Source of the DNA: a bacterium
GTDB lineage: Bacteria > Cyanobacteriota > Vampirovibrionia > Obscuribacterales > Obscuribacteraceae
Direction of reading: 5' to 3'
Assembly: GCA_018062085.1 (NCBI GenBank)
Contig: JAGOSY010000013.1
Span: forward strand, 92,892-147,416
Length of the DNA stretch: 54,525 bases
Shown here: in pieces, positions 34,187 through 43,263 of the stretch
Numbering within the stretch: the stretch's first letter is position 1
Layout: every line of letters starts with the position of its first letter
Position numbers and translations under genes: made by a program
Notes under the pieces: model-generated
Database searches by the model: none
What the model saw: only the letters and a program-made list of their open reading frames with translations
Told to the model about the DNA's origin: nothing

Positions 34187-35572
34187 ATGATAGTAATGAA
34201 ATTTGGCGGCACTTCAGTGGGCTCGAAAGAGCGTTTTGAACAGGTGCTCGCCCTGATTTCAAAAGCAAAAGACAATGACGGACCGCCATTGGTGGTAGTT
34301 TCAGCCATGTCAGGCGTTACCAACGCCTTGATTGAAGCGGCTAACCTGGCGGTCCGGCGTGATCTTGATGGTGCGCTTTCGCAAATCGAAATGATTAGGC
34401 AAAAGCACATCGATGCTGTCAAAGGCCTTCTCAGTGCTGAAAAAGCGCAGGCACTGCTTGAAGATTTGAACATTCACTTGCAAGAGTTAGAGTCTGTTTT
34501 GCGCGGCATCAACTATTTAGGTGAACTTTCTAAGCGTTCCCTTGATGTTGTTTCATCAATAGGTGAATTGCTCTCTAGCCGTGTTTTAGCTGAGTATGCC
34601 GCTAGTCGTGGCTTGAAAGTGCAGTGGGTTGATGCCAGGAAAGTACTGATTACCGATGATAATTTCGGCAAGGCCAATCCCCTTTGGGCTGAAGTAGAAG
34701 TCAGGGCCAAGCAAATTATTGGTCAGGCAGTCAAGGACGGCTTTACAGTAATTAGCCAAGGCTTCATTGGCTCTACTCTTGATGGCGTTACTACCACGCT
34801 TGGTCGCGGTGGCTCTGATTATTCAGCATCTATTCTTGGTGTTGCTGCTGATGCTTCGCGCATTGAAATTTGGACTGATGTTGATGGCATGATGACCTGC
34901 GATCCGCGCATTGTGCCAGCAGCTAAAGTGATTGCCCAGGTGACCTTCCAGGAAGCGGCTGAATTGGCCTACTTTGGTGCCAAAGTCTTGCATCCGCTGA
35001 CGATTAAGCCAGCGGTTGAAAAAAGCATACCTGTCAAAGTTTTAAACACCATGCGCCCTGATAGCCCAGGCACATTGATTCAAGCTGATGTGCCTGACAG
35101 CGATATTGATCCTAAAAATATTCCGCTTTCGCAGCGTATTTGCGCCATTGCCTCCAAGAAAAATATTACGGCTCTTTTTATTAGCTCGCCGCGCATGCTC
35201 ATGGCTCACGGCTTTCTCGCTAAGGTATTTACTGTATTTGATCGCCACAAGACATCTATAGATTTAATCGCCACTTCCGAAGTTTCTCTTTCTATCACTA
35301 TAGATTCAACTGAGAATCTTGATGCAATCAAAGAAGACTTGGCCGAGTGGGGCGAACTCAAAGTCATGAATAACACTGCCATAGTTACTGTTGTTGGAAG
35401 GCAATTCCGCGGTAGCAGTGGTATTGCTGGTGAAGTCTTTAGTGCCATGAAAGACATCAATATTTTGGTTATTTCAGGTGGTGCCTCTGACATTAACTTG
35501 AGTTTCTTGGTTCTAAACGAAGATGCTGACAATGCCGTCAAGCAGCTGCACAAGCATTTCTTCGGTGCTTAA
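34187..35572 (+). CDS. lysC: aspartate kinase
   Basis: The 461-residue protein is a monofunctional aspartokinase of the longer LysC type: KFGGTSVGS at the N terminus, VVVSAMSGVTNALI, a helical insert, SIGELLSSRVLAEY, GRGGSDYSASILG for ATP, and IWTDVDGMMTCDPR for catalysis. Two ACT domains follow from about residue 310 (FLAKVFTVFDRHKTSIDLIATSEVS is one effector-binding strand set). It phosphorylates aspartate at the start of Lys/Thr/Met synthesis and is probably feedback-inhibited by lysine. It follows murA by 30 bases; linkage to cell wall synthesis through diaminopimelate makes sense. Confidence 0.95.
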   Translation: MIVMKFGGTSVGSKERFEQVLALISKAKDNDGPPLVVVSAMSGVTNALIEAANLAVRRDLDGALSQIEMIRQKHIDAVKGLLSAEKAQALLEDLNIHLQELESVLRGINYLGELSKRSLDVVSSIGELLSSRVLAEYAASRGLKVQWVDARKVLITDDNFGKANPLWAEVEVRAKQIIGQAVKDGFTVISQGFIGSTLDGVTTTLGRGGSDYSASILGVAADASRIEIWTDVDGMMTCDPRIVPAAKVIAQVTFQEAAELAYFGAKVLHPLTIKPAVEKSIPVKVLNTMRPDSPGTLIQADVPDSDIDPKNIPLSQRICAIASKKNITALFISSPRMLMAHGFLAKVFTVFDRHKTSIDLIATSEVSLSITIDSTENLDAIKEDLAEWGELKVMNNTAIVTVVGRQFRGSSGIAGEVFSAMKDINILVISGGASDINLSFLVLNEDADNAVKQLHKHFFGA

Positions 35573-35584
35573 AAAGAGAAAGAT

Positions 35585-36631
35585 ATGAATAAGAATAGAA
35601 TTGACATGCGTAGTGACACGGTGACGTTGCCGCCGCAAGAAATGCGCGATGCCATGTCTAAGGCCGAGCTTGGTGACGATGTTTATGGCGAAGATCCTAC
35701 CGTCAATTTGTTGCAAGAGCGCTGTGCTCAACTGACTGGCAAAGAGGCTGCATTGTTTGTGCCAACTGGCACAATGGGCAATCTCAGCAGTGTGCTTGCC
35801 CATTGTCAGCGCGGAGACGAAGTAATACTTGGTTCGCGCTCACATATTGCTATTTGGGAGCAGGGTGGTGCTTCTGCTTTTGGCGGCGTTAGCCTACGCA
35901 CCATAGCCAATGAAGCCGATGGCACTTTGCCCCTAGAGCAAATCAGTTTATGCATTAATGACGACAATGTTCATCGCACTACCACTAAGCTTATTGCATT
36001 AGAGAATACCTATAACGGTCAGCCTCTTACGCCTGCTTATATGCGCATGGTCAAAGAGATTGCATTGCAGAACGGCTTAGCTGTTCACCTTGATGGTGCG
36101 CGCTTGTTTAACGCTAGTCGGGCTCTGCTTGCCAGTATTGAAGAGTTTACAGCCCATGTAGACTCTGTGCAGTTCTGCTTCTCCAAAGGTCTGGCAGCTC
36201 CAGCAGGTTCGATTGTTTGTGGTAATCATGAATTTATTGGTAAGGCTCGGCGCATTCGCAAGGCTCTTGGCGGTGGCATGCGTCAGGCTGGTGTCTTAGC
36301 GGCCGCTTGTATTTGGGCTTTAGACAACATGGTGGAAAGGCTCGATATTGATCACAACTTAGCCATGCAATTGGCTCAAGGGCTTTCTGAAATAGATGGT
36401 ATTCGAGTTGCCCCAGCCAAACACCGTACTAATATGGTTTTCTTCGAAAGTGACCGCGCTGATTTGACGATTCAAGAGTTGGCTCGTCGTCTGCGCGATA
36501 TTGGTGTTCTCGTTGCCGTTGAAGGGCAGCTTGGCATTAGAGCAGTTACTCACTTTGGCCTCACTACTGAAGACATTGAAGAAGTGGTGCTGCGTGTAGA
36601 ACAACTTATGGGCGTGCCAGCTGGTGCATGA
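35585..36631 (+). CDS. ltaE: low-specificity L-threonine aldolase
   Basis: The 348-residue PLP enzyme has IDMRSDTVTLPPQEMRDAM, the family's first motif, GDDVYGEDPTVNLLQ, VPTGTMGNL, HLDGARLFNA and the PLP lysine in FCFSKGLAAPAGS. It cleaves threonine or allo-threonine to glycine and acetaldehyde. AAAGAGAAAG precedes the ATG, and it follows lysC by 12 bases, so they are cotranscribed. Its last 26 bases overlap the convergent hypothetical gene. Confidence 0.95.
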   Translation: MNKNRIDMRSDTVTLPPQEMRDAMSKAELGDDVYGEDPTVNLLQERCAQLTGKEAALFVPTGTMGNLSSVLAHCQRGDEVILGSRSHIAIWEQGGASAFGGVSLRTIANEADGTLPLEQISLCINDDNVHRTTTKLIALENTYNGQPLTPAYMRMVKEIALQNGLAVHLDGARLFNASRALLASIEEFTAHVDSVQFCFSKGLAAPAGSIVCGNHEFIGKARRIRKALGGGMRQAGVLAAACIWALDNMVERLDIDHNLAMQLAQGLSEIDGIRVAPAKHRTNMVFFESDRADLTIQELARRLRDIGVLVAVEGQLGIRAVTHFGLTTEDIEEVVLRVEQLMGVPAGA

Positions 36632-37328
36632 AACAACGCATAGCTAGCTGTATGCGCAGTCGATCACATCCTAGTTCGGCGCAGACTTCGGGGCCACATT
36701 CTGGGCCAAGCATGCTCCACATCGATGCCCTACTTTTGAGCATATATTCTTTGCTACTTCTTTCCACAGAATCTAGTGCTTGTTGTGAGTACATAGCATC
36801 AACTATTGCTTTGTCTTTTGAGATGAAATAGAGCTGATCTGTATAGGCAACATAACAGTAGGGCTGTAAGCAACTTAGGATGTTCCAGAATTTTGGATCG
36901 TCAAGGTGCGTTCCCACGTCTCCCGAAGCGAAGGCATCTTCGATTTGTTGATCAGGTAATTCTCTGTCTAGCAGCATAAGTTCAAAGTCTGCTTGATAGC
37001 TCAATACTGGACGCCCGGGTAAGAGATTCGAAATGGCGAATTCGCCAACCGCTCGCCAATTAGGTTTGCTGGCAAAACAATATCCGGCATTGGAGCCGTC
37101 GAAAGTTATCATCAGAATGGAAAAGGATTGATGAGGCCAAGCGATAAACTCCGAACAGTCGATGATGTGGTCTGTAGCTAGCCAAAAGAACTCTCCGTGT
37201 TGACCCGTTTCAAATTGAGGCTTAAATGCCCAGTCCTTTAGTTCAAGGTAATCTTTGATAGTTTGGAGAGGTTTCAAATATTTTGATCCTGAAGGTTTCG
37301 CTATTTCCAAAAATAGGTGTATATACAC
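36606..37328 (-). CDS. hypothetical soluble protein
   Basis: The 240-residue protein has no export signal and no known motif. It is rich in aromatic and acidic residues and has six cysteines, five in the C-terminal 50 residues (GPECGPEVCAELGCDRL). The first start is a GTG that lies inside a 28-base palindrome (37309-37336) and lacks a Shine-Dalgarno sequence; the true start may be a downstream TTG at 37310. Its end overlaps ltaE by 26 bases. Confidence 0.5.
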   Translation of the reverse strand: MYIHLFLEIAKPSGSKYLKPLQTIKDYLELKDWAFKPQFETGQHGEFFWLATDHIIDCSEFIAWPHQSFSILMITFDGSNAGYCFASKPNWRAVGEFAISNLLPGRPVLSYQADFELMLLDRELPDQQIEDAFASGDVGTHLDDPKFWNILSCLQPYCYVAYTDQLYFISKDKAIVDAMYSQQALDSVERSSKEYMLKSRASMWSMLGPECGPEVCAELGCDRLRIQLAMRCFMHQLARP

Positions 37329-37336
37329 CTATTTTT
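37309..37336. terminator. 28-base perfect palindrome
   Basis: AAAAATAGGTGTAT and its exact complement ATACACCTATTTTT form a perfect palindrome with A and T flanks. It lies 78 bases downstream of the MshEN-repeat gene stop, where a terminator is expected, and at the same time covers the putative start of the 36606-37328 gene, where an operator could sit. Confidence 0.6.
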
Positions 37337-37413
37337 GATTTTGCCAGTACTTCACCTGAAATCGTCGATTTAATCCCCAAATAGCAATTTTGCTGATTCT
37401 GCTATCTTTGCCA

Positions 37414-39684
37414 CTATTCAGTAGCAGTTTTTGTTAATTCGCCAGATCCAGTAGAATCCGTTGCCTCTAGTGGATCTGTTGCCTCGGGTGCTTCATTAGC
37501 TTCAAGCTCATTTTGTTCTTCTTCAATTTTAGAGAGAATCAAAAGAGCTTCTTTATACATAGCTTCTGCCTCTTCTTCGCGCTGCATTTTGCGCAGAAGC
37601 TTGGCGTAGTCAGAAAGTGTTTGGGCAACATCTGGATGATCGGCAGATAGATGTTGCCGTCTAATCTCTAGGGCTCGCTTAATCAGCGGTTCGCTTTCAC
37701 TAAGCTTGTCTTGGCGCACATAGATCGTTGCTAGTAGTGAAAGTGCTTCGGCTACTTTTAGTGGCTCTACTTCTTTAGCGACGTCTAAAATTGACACAGC
37801 ACGACGCATAAACGGTTCTGCTTGGTTGTACTTTTCTTGCGCAACTAGTACGCCTGCTAAATTGTTAAAATCGGCTACCAGTGCTGTATCACTTGCGCCG
37901 ACCTGGTTGAGGCGATGGACTAAAATACGCTCGTAAATTACTTGGGCTTGGGTGTAATTGCCTCGGGTAAAGTAGCTAGCTGCAAGGCGCTCGAATACTT
38001 TGTGTAGGGCATCTGGTGGATCGTTAGTAGGATCGAAGTTCGCGAGAAGATCGCGCTCACCTTGCTTGTGGCCTTGCATTAATGTGGCTAGGCGACTGGC
38101 CCTGGCATCTTCTGGTTGAATAGTTTGTGAATGCTTTCTCGCTTTGGCGCTTGGTTTTGTTCCGGCACCATCTGATTCGCTAGCATCTTGATTGGCAGAG
38201 TCATCACCACTATCAGAGTTGTCGTCATCGTCTTCCGCAGAGATGCCTATATCTGAGACTGATTGATCGGCAGGCATTTCTGGAATATTTTCGGGATCTT
38301 CCATAACCGGCTGGCTATCAGGTGAGATGATTACTGCTTCAGTATCTTTCCCTTGGGCCTCGGCAGCTTCTGTTGCTGTAACGGTGGCTGAGGTGTCAGA
38401 AGCTGTACTGTCTGAGGCATTTGGGGTGACCAGAGTCGGTAGCTGTTCTATGATCGGAGTTGGCTCGCCTTTTAAACGTAGTCCTCTATCTTTGTTCCAG
38501 CCTAGCTCTTTCAGAGCGTCATCAAACTTGATTGGGCCTTCACTATTTTGGTGTAGCGAGTAGTCGAGGGTAACTACTGCGTCGTCTTGGCCAAGCAGAC
38601 CGCGAGAAAAGAGCTGGTAGCAGCGCAGGGTTGCCTGCAGTGTTGGTACGTCCATATGGCCCGTTAGTACCAAAATTTTGCCAATCACCGTGGCACTTTG
38701 AGCTGAGATGTCAAAAGCGGCTTCAAGGTCTTCTTCACTGACCACACGAGCCAACATCAATAATTTTTCGTAGGTGACTTCGCCATCTTTCGCTACTTTC
38801 TCTTCGCGAATTTCGGCCAAGGCTTCTTCTAATGCAATACCAGTGCCATGAATCCGTGCAAGGCACTCGCTGGCTTTGGCGGCTTCAAAATTTTCTTGGT
38901 CAACCATTTTCTGTAGAGACAGTGCTGCATCTAGCAGTGTCTGCGAAACAAGATTTTGGCTGATTAAGACTTTGCCGATTGTTTGATGATTGACTAGACC
39001 CCACTCTAAGGCATTCATTACATCAGTTTCAGTGAGAACGCCTGCCATTACCATTAACTCACCAATACGCAGACCTTTTTTACGCGGTCCTTCTGGTGCA
39101 GGTGCTGGTTTAGCTTCTTCAGTTCCGGGTGTAATCGGTGCCATGCCGGCTGCGGCTCGAATGGCTGTGAGAGCCTCTTGCCTCGACATCATTTCATCGC
39201 GCACTCGCACTTGCAAATCGAGAGCTAGGGTGAGTAGGTCGTTGCTAATGGTCTCGTGCAAAACAAGCATGCGGCCTAAGGGCAGACCGGTACTGTAACT
39301 TTGTTCTACTGCTTTGGCCAAAACTTCGTAGCTAACCAGGCCCGATTCAACTAGAAGTTCACCTAGTTTACTGGTTTGGGTTTGCTTAGGAGAAACGTAC
39401 TCAGCCAGAATGTCTTTGAATGATGCTCCTAACTTGTAGGCAATTTTTAGACAACGTAGAGCTTCGGCTGGTTCAACTGATTTATCACGCAAGTTTGACT
39501 GTGCTTCTAAGACCGATTGCAAGTCTCTGGGTGAAATCACGCCGTTCATAACCAGTGCCTGACCAATCTGAATGCGCTTCGCTTTAGCACTGCGCGCTGC
39601 TTCAGAGAGTTGGAGTTGGGTTAGTATTCCGGCTTGAACGAGCAAGTCGCCTAATCGCGTGCTGTTTCTTGATTGGTTTAGCAT
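37414..39684 (-). CDS. four tandem MshEN/GspE-N-like repeats fused to TPRs
   Basis: The 756-residue protein has four copies of a module whose first part matches the type II secretion ATPase N-terminal (MshEN) domain: LGxLLVxAGxLT...L...ALxxQ...GxxLGxxLVxxxxIS at about 11-62, 107-158, 206-258 and 304-357. Each is followed by a 40-residue helical extension (for example EALRCLKIAY...FKDILAEY). A Ser/Asp-rich, negatively charged linker (about 400-530) leads to four TPRs of the 42-residue kinesin-light-chain type (about 560-725). No ATPase domain is present. MshEN domains of some ATPases bind c-di-GMP; binding here is inference. Cytoplasmic, no export signal. Confidence 0.8.
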   Translation of the reverse strand: MLNQSRNSTRLGDLLVQAGILTQLQLSEAARSAKAKRIQIGQALVMNGVISPRDLQSVLEAQSNLRDKSVEPAEALRCLKIAYKLGASFKDILAEYVSPKQTQTSKLGELLVESGLVSYEVLAKAVEQSYSTGLPLGRMLVLHETISNDLLTLALDLQVRVRDEMMSRQEALTAIRAAAGMAPITPGTEEAKPAPAPEGPRKKGLRIGELMVMAGVLTETDVMNALEWGLVNHQTIGKVLISQNLVSQTLLDAALSLQKMVDQENFEAAKASECLARIHGTGIALEEALAEIREEKVAKDGEVTYEKLLMLARVVSEEDLEAAFDISAQSATVIGKILVLTGHMDVPTLQATLRCYQLFSRGLLGQDDAVVTLDYSLHQNSEGPIKFDDALKELGWNKDRGLRLKGEPTPIIEQLPTLVTPNASDSTASDTSATVTATEAAEAQGKDTEAVIISPDSQPVMEDPENIPEMPADQSVSDIGISAEDDDDNSDSGDDSANQDASESDGAGTKPSAKARKHSQTIQPEDARASRLATLMQGHKQGERDLLANFDPTNDPPDALHKVFERLAASYFTRGNYTQAQVIYERILVHRLNQVGASDTALVADFNNLAGVLVAQEKYNQAEPFMRRAVSILDVAKEVEPLKVAEALSLLATIYVRQDKLSESEPLIKRALEIRRQHLSADHPDVAQTLSDYAKLLRKMQREEEAEAMYKEALLILSKIEEEQNELEANEAPEATDPLEATDSTGSGELTKTATE

Positions 39685-40033
39685 TTATGGCACAGAGTAA
39701 GGGTCTAATGGACAATTTGAAATTAGCATCCAAGAAAGCATCGAACTCTCTAAATCTCCATAAGCATAGCATTAGAACTGCACTGAAACGGCCGTCTTGC
39801 CTTGCACCGGCTTCCTGTCAAGGGCGACATATCTATGTATGGTCGCGGATGCTGTGCTACGCATAAGTTTGGCGTATAACTTCGGCCTATGGCTTTGGTG
39901 TATTAATAGCGTGGGGGGGGTCTACTGTCTGGCCAGAAGGTGCAAGCGAATATCCAGGCTTGGTCGCTAGTGCATAAAACACCCTCATCTTGGGAACAGA
40001 TAATGGTACACCCACATTTGCGCTAATTGCCAG
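39685..40033. other. 349-base divergent intergenic region
   Basis: This region separates the leftward MshEN-repeat gene from the rightward NYVNFGG operon and should hold both promoters. TATTAA (39901-39906) and TATAAC (39873-39878) are possible -10 boxes. A run of eight G (39913-39920) is the only striking feature. No gene was seen. Confidence 0.5.
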
Positions 40034-41128
40034 GTGGTAAGTTTGAAGAGAGAGTTGCCCCGTTTTGTCGTATATCTTCTAGCTGGGGCAGCTTTGGCTT
40101 TTGGCACTGCCGATGGTGCCGGTGCTTCGGGTGGATATAAGACACGGCTGTATCTCGTTCCGCCGGCGGTTGATACTGAAGTTTCTGCTGGTTCTTCTGT
40201 CACGACTAATTCAACTCAAAAGACAGCCGCTCAGAAGAAGACTAAAAAAATCGATGAAGCTATTTCTCTCTATAGAGCTAGTTCTATTGCTAAGGCTGTG
40301 CCGCTCTTCCAGCAAATTTTGTTAGCTGAGCCGACAAATGCTCAGGCGCATTATTACTATGCCAATTGTCTTGCACGCGAGGGCCAAAACTCGGCTGCTC
40401 GCTTTGAGTATCAGTCTAGTTTGCGCTATTCGAACAATACTGAACTTAAAAACTACTGCAGTCAGGCCTTGAAGAATCTCGATGCTGTTGCTGCTCGAAA
40501 GGCCTCTGGTGATTCTTTAGCTATCGATTCAACTAGTGCGAAAGCTGATGATTTGGCTAAACAGACGACTGTCCATTCGAGCAATGGTCAAACAAGGGCA
40601 GTTCACTTTGATCAGCAGCTAGAGAGACTGCGAGCTGAGGTAAGTAAAGAGTATCATCACAAACTAGACGAGAAGCGGGCGGAGCTAAATCGTAAAATCA
40701 GCAAAATTGAACAGGAGCGGGATGCGGAGATTAATGCCACTCCTGCATACTTTCCAGCTCATATTAGTTCCCCGAATATTAATTATAAAAGCACGGTTGA
40801 TGGCATAAAGACTAAAGCTGAGTACAAAGTCAAAATACTTACAGCAGATTATCAGGAAGAATTCAGGCTGATAGATGAGACCTATGGTAAGCGTCTTGAT
40901 TCACTTGCTAGTTCTCACCAAAATTTAAAGGGGCAGATGGGGGCAACGGTTGGCTCTTCTCAGGTAACTCCTGCTGGTACTAGTTTTTACGTGCGCAACT
41001 ATGTTAATTTTGGTGGAGTGCAGACCGGAGTCGAGACTGGCTCCATTGGTGCTTCTGCATTTTCTCCTGGCTTAAAGGCCGTGCCCGGAAAGCTCAAACC
41101 TTTTGCTGCAGGCAATGGACATCGGTGA
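40034..41128 (+). CDS. exported TPR/coiled-coil protein with NYVNFGG C-terminal domain, copy A
   Basis: The 364-residue protein has a signal peptide (LLAGAALAFGTADG core), a TPR-like helical section (about 70-155: KIDEAISLYRASSIAKAVPLFQQIL-type repeats, split), a coiled coil (about 195-300) and a C-terminal domain of 60 residues. That end, LKGQMGATVGSSQV...VRNYVNFGGV...LKAVPGKLK, is shared with the next gene. GTG 40034 and TTG 40043 both fit; AGGTGG better places TTG 40043. First gene of a three-gene operon ending in a VWA protein. Function unknown; probably periplasmic. Confidence 0.7.
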   Translation: MVSLKRELPRFVVYLLAGAALAFGTADGAGASGGYKTRLYLVPPAVDTEVSAGSSVTTNSTQKTAAQKKTKKIDEAISLYRASSIAKAVPLFQQILLAEPTNAQAHYYYANCLAREGQNSAARFEYQSSLRYSNNTELKNYCSQALKNLDAVAARKASGDSLAIDSTSAKADDLAKQTTVHSSNGQTRAVHFDQQLERLRAEVSKEYHHKLDEKRAELNRKISKIEQERDAEINATPAYFPAHISSPNINYKSTVDGIKTKAEYKVKILTADYQEEFRLIDETYGKRLDSLASSHQNLKGQMGATVGSSQVTPAGTSFYVRNYVNFGGVQTGVETGSIGASAFSPGLKAVPGKLKPFAAGNGHR

Positions 41129-41146
41129 TTTTGCGGAGGTTTTTTT

Positions 41147-42103
41147 TTGGCAAGATGGTCGGTGACCGTGAAGCACAGAATCTTGGTTAGCTGTTGCTTG
41201 GGATTTCTAATGTCGGCTCCCGTCGTAGCTTTTGCTCAGTCGAACGGAAGGCCGTCTTTTGCTCCGCCACCGCCGAGTTTTCAAAGCCAGATATACTCGC
41301 GTGCTTCGTTTGCATCTTCGCTTGCGATTGCCAGTGGAAGCGAAAGTGCAAGGTTGAAAAGTGAGCTGTATGCAATTAATCCTTTCTATGCGACTGAATC
41401 TAATTTCAACTCTTATCTGAATGTTGTCGATGAATTAGTAAGAATTCGCGCCATTATAGAAAACGAAGCAACCTCTCGTAAGTCGAATAGACTCGCTCGT
41501 TTTAGTGGCAGCAATGGTAATGGCATAGCTCTCGACGCGCACATGACAGTTCTGGTGGAGAAAGTTGAGAATGAGCGAATGGCTGCCTTGCTGGACAAAG
41601 TGGAGCTGCTGAAGAGACAAGTAGTATTTGCAGCCAAACAGCTCAAAGATGACCTAGGAGCCGACCCGAGTCCTAGTAATAATGCTATTTCGGCTTATAG
41701 TTCTAGATCGCGTTTTAGTTCTAGCTATGCTTCTGGCTTGGGCGACTCGTCCAGCCGCACCGCTAGAAACCTTGAAATATCGTTTAGAAAGAAATTTGAT
41801 GTTTTAATTGATCACCTTAAAAAAGACTGTATTGCTCTAGATGCACTGTATCAAAATCGGCTTAGTTCTATCACTACTTCTGGCGAGAGCTTAAAGAGTC
41901 AGATGAGATCTACTGTGGGTTCTAACAAAGTCTCTGAAGGTGGTACCACCATGCATGTGCGCAACTATGTCAATTTTGGTGGTGTTGATCAATCGCAAGG
42001 CAACATTACGATCCCAGCAATGGCGCCTACTACTTCACTCATGGCAGTGCCTGGTAAGCTAGGTCACCCAGCTAGTCGAAGGCCGTTGAGGTCGCGGCCA
42101 TGA
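41147..42103 (+). CDS. exported coiled-coil protein with NYVNFGG C-terminal domain, copy B
   Basis: The 318-residue protein starts at TTG 41147, seven bases after GCGGAGG. It has a signal peptide (hydrophobic core LVSCCLGFLMSAPVVAFA), a helical middle with a Ser-rich insert (190-215), and then aligns with the previous protein from about residue 220: a coiled coil, SLKSQMRSTVGSNKV, VRNYVNFGGV and MAVPGKL. It lacks the TPR section of copy A. Its last codons overlap the VWA gene start by four bases (ATGA). Function unknown. Confidence 0.7.
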   Translation: MARWSVTVKHRILVSCCLGFLMSAPVVAFAQSNGRPSFAPPPPSFQSQIYSRASFASSLAIASGSESARLKSELYAINPFYATESNFNSYLNVVDELVRIRAIIENEATSRKSNRLARFSGSNGNGIALDAHMTVLVEKVENERMAALLDKVELLKRQVVFAAKQLKDDLGADPSPSNNAISAYSSRSRFSSSYASGLGDSSSRTARNLEISFRKKFDVLIDHLKKDCIALDALYQNRLSSITTSGESLKSQMRSTVGSNKVSEGGTTMHVRNYVNFGGVDQSQGNITIPAMAPTTSLMAVPGKLGHPASRRPLRSRP

Positions 42104-43263
42104 TAAAGAAGGGTGATTTACTACCTGAGATTTTTCGCGCACGGTTAGTTGTTCTTTGTCTCGCCAGTTGCTTGATGATGCCAGTTAATTCGGCGGTGGC
42201 ACAAAGCAAACCTGGACAAGCTAATTTAAGTCGTGGTCATGTTGCTGCTTCACCGCTGCGTTTGCGTGGTCAGGTTAGTGAGCTGATGATGCTCTGCAAT
42301 GCTGCTGGTATATCGCTTGATGATAGTCGATTGCCCGGCGTTGTCACCGAAGTAAAAGTAGGCCATCCTGCGGCAGTTTCACGGATTTTCAAAGGGGACA
42401 GAATTTTACGAGCAAGTTTGCAAGGCAAAATGTTGACTCTTTATTTTGAGCGCGATGGCATGCGCTACCAAAGTACATTTGAAATTCGTCTAGAAGTGGC
42501 TCGAGCGCAGATGAATGAAGAGGTTGCCAGTCGCAGCCAAGATGAAAAAATCTGGCCCGCTCCAAAAGACGAGAAGACTGAGCCAAAAGTAATATTGAAG
42601 CCAGAAACTCCATCTGCCGACAAATTTTTCAAGGTCATGTCACCTTATCAGGTAGTTTTATTGATAGACCATTCAGGCTCTATGAATGGCGGCCTTGGCA
42701 TAGGGCCATATGATCTTTCCCGCTGGGCTTGGTGCCGTAATCAAATTACTGATATTTCCAGATTCTGTGGTGATAAATTACGTGGTGGCATTACTCTGAT
42801 TCCATTTAACGATAGCTTTGAAGTGCATGAGCATGCTTCCGAAAAAGATCTTGAAGAGGTATTTAGCACCATCGTTCCTAGTGGTGAAACCGACATATGT
42901 ACGCCACTAGCAGCGGCTATAGATTCTCATTTGTCGGAGCCAGATCATGAACAAAAGCCAGTTTTGATAGTTGTACTGACAGATGGTCTGCCCAACCAAG
43001 GTGGTTCTCTCAGCAAGCTCATTGCTCAAGCTACCAGCGCTCTGCGCAGTCACAACGAGATGAACATAACTTTTCTTACTGTTGGTCAGGCCCCCGAAGG
43101 AGATGAGTTGATTGAGCGGCTCGACAATGATTTGACCAACCGGGGAGCTACGGCCGACATAGTTAGTAGCATGCGTTTTGCTGATTTGTTGCAGGTGGGC
43201 CTTAAGAACGCCTTGCTTGATATTGTGCTGCGTGCCAATAAAAATCGCCAGTTATTGCACTAA
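42100..43263 (+). CDS. exported von Willebrand factor A domain protein with PDZ-like N-terminal part
   Basis: The 387-residue protein has a signal peptide (to about 34), a PDZ-like region (about 55-130: LPGVVTEVKVGHPAAVSRIFKGDRIL, split), a linker, and a VWA domain from 183. The MIDAS motif is complete: Asp190-His-Ser192-Gly-Ser194, Thr in GETDICTPL and Asp in VLTDGLPN, so it should bind a metal-dependent ligand. It overlaps the gene for copy B by four bases and converges on the M48 gene with a 12-base overlap. Likely a periplasmic binding partner of the two NYVNFGG proteins. Confidence 0.85.
   Translation: MIKKGDLLPEIFRARLVVLCLASCLMMPVNSAVAQSKPGQANLSRGHVAASPLRLRGQVSELMMLCNAAGISLDDSRLPGVVTEVKVGHPAAVSRIFKGDRILRASLQGKMLTLYFERDGMRYQSTFEIRLEVARAQMNEEVASRSQDEKIWPAPKDEKTEPKVILKPETPSADKFFKVMSPYQVVLLIDHSGSMNGGLGIGPYDLSRWAWCRNQITDISRFCGDKLRGGITLIPFNDSFEVHEHASEKDLEEVFSTIVPSGETDICTPLAAAIDSHLSEPDHEQKPVLIVVLTDGLPNQGGSLSKLIAQATSALRSHNEMNITFLTVGQAPEGDELIERLDNDLTNRGATADIVSSMRFADLLQVGLKNALLDIVLRANKNRQLLH

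Noticed and set aside
39669..39866. Open frame of 65 codons on the plus strand overlapping the MshEN-repeat gene start
   Set aside because: It starts inside the antisense gene, has no Shine-Dalgarno sequence and its composition is not coding-like.
39913..39920. Run of eight G as a phase-variation tract
   Set aside because: It lies outside any gene and too far (about 115 bases) from the next start to be judged as a promoter spacer switch; no frame depends on it.
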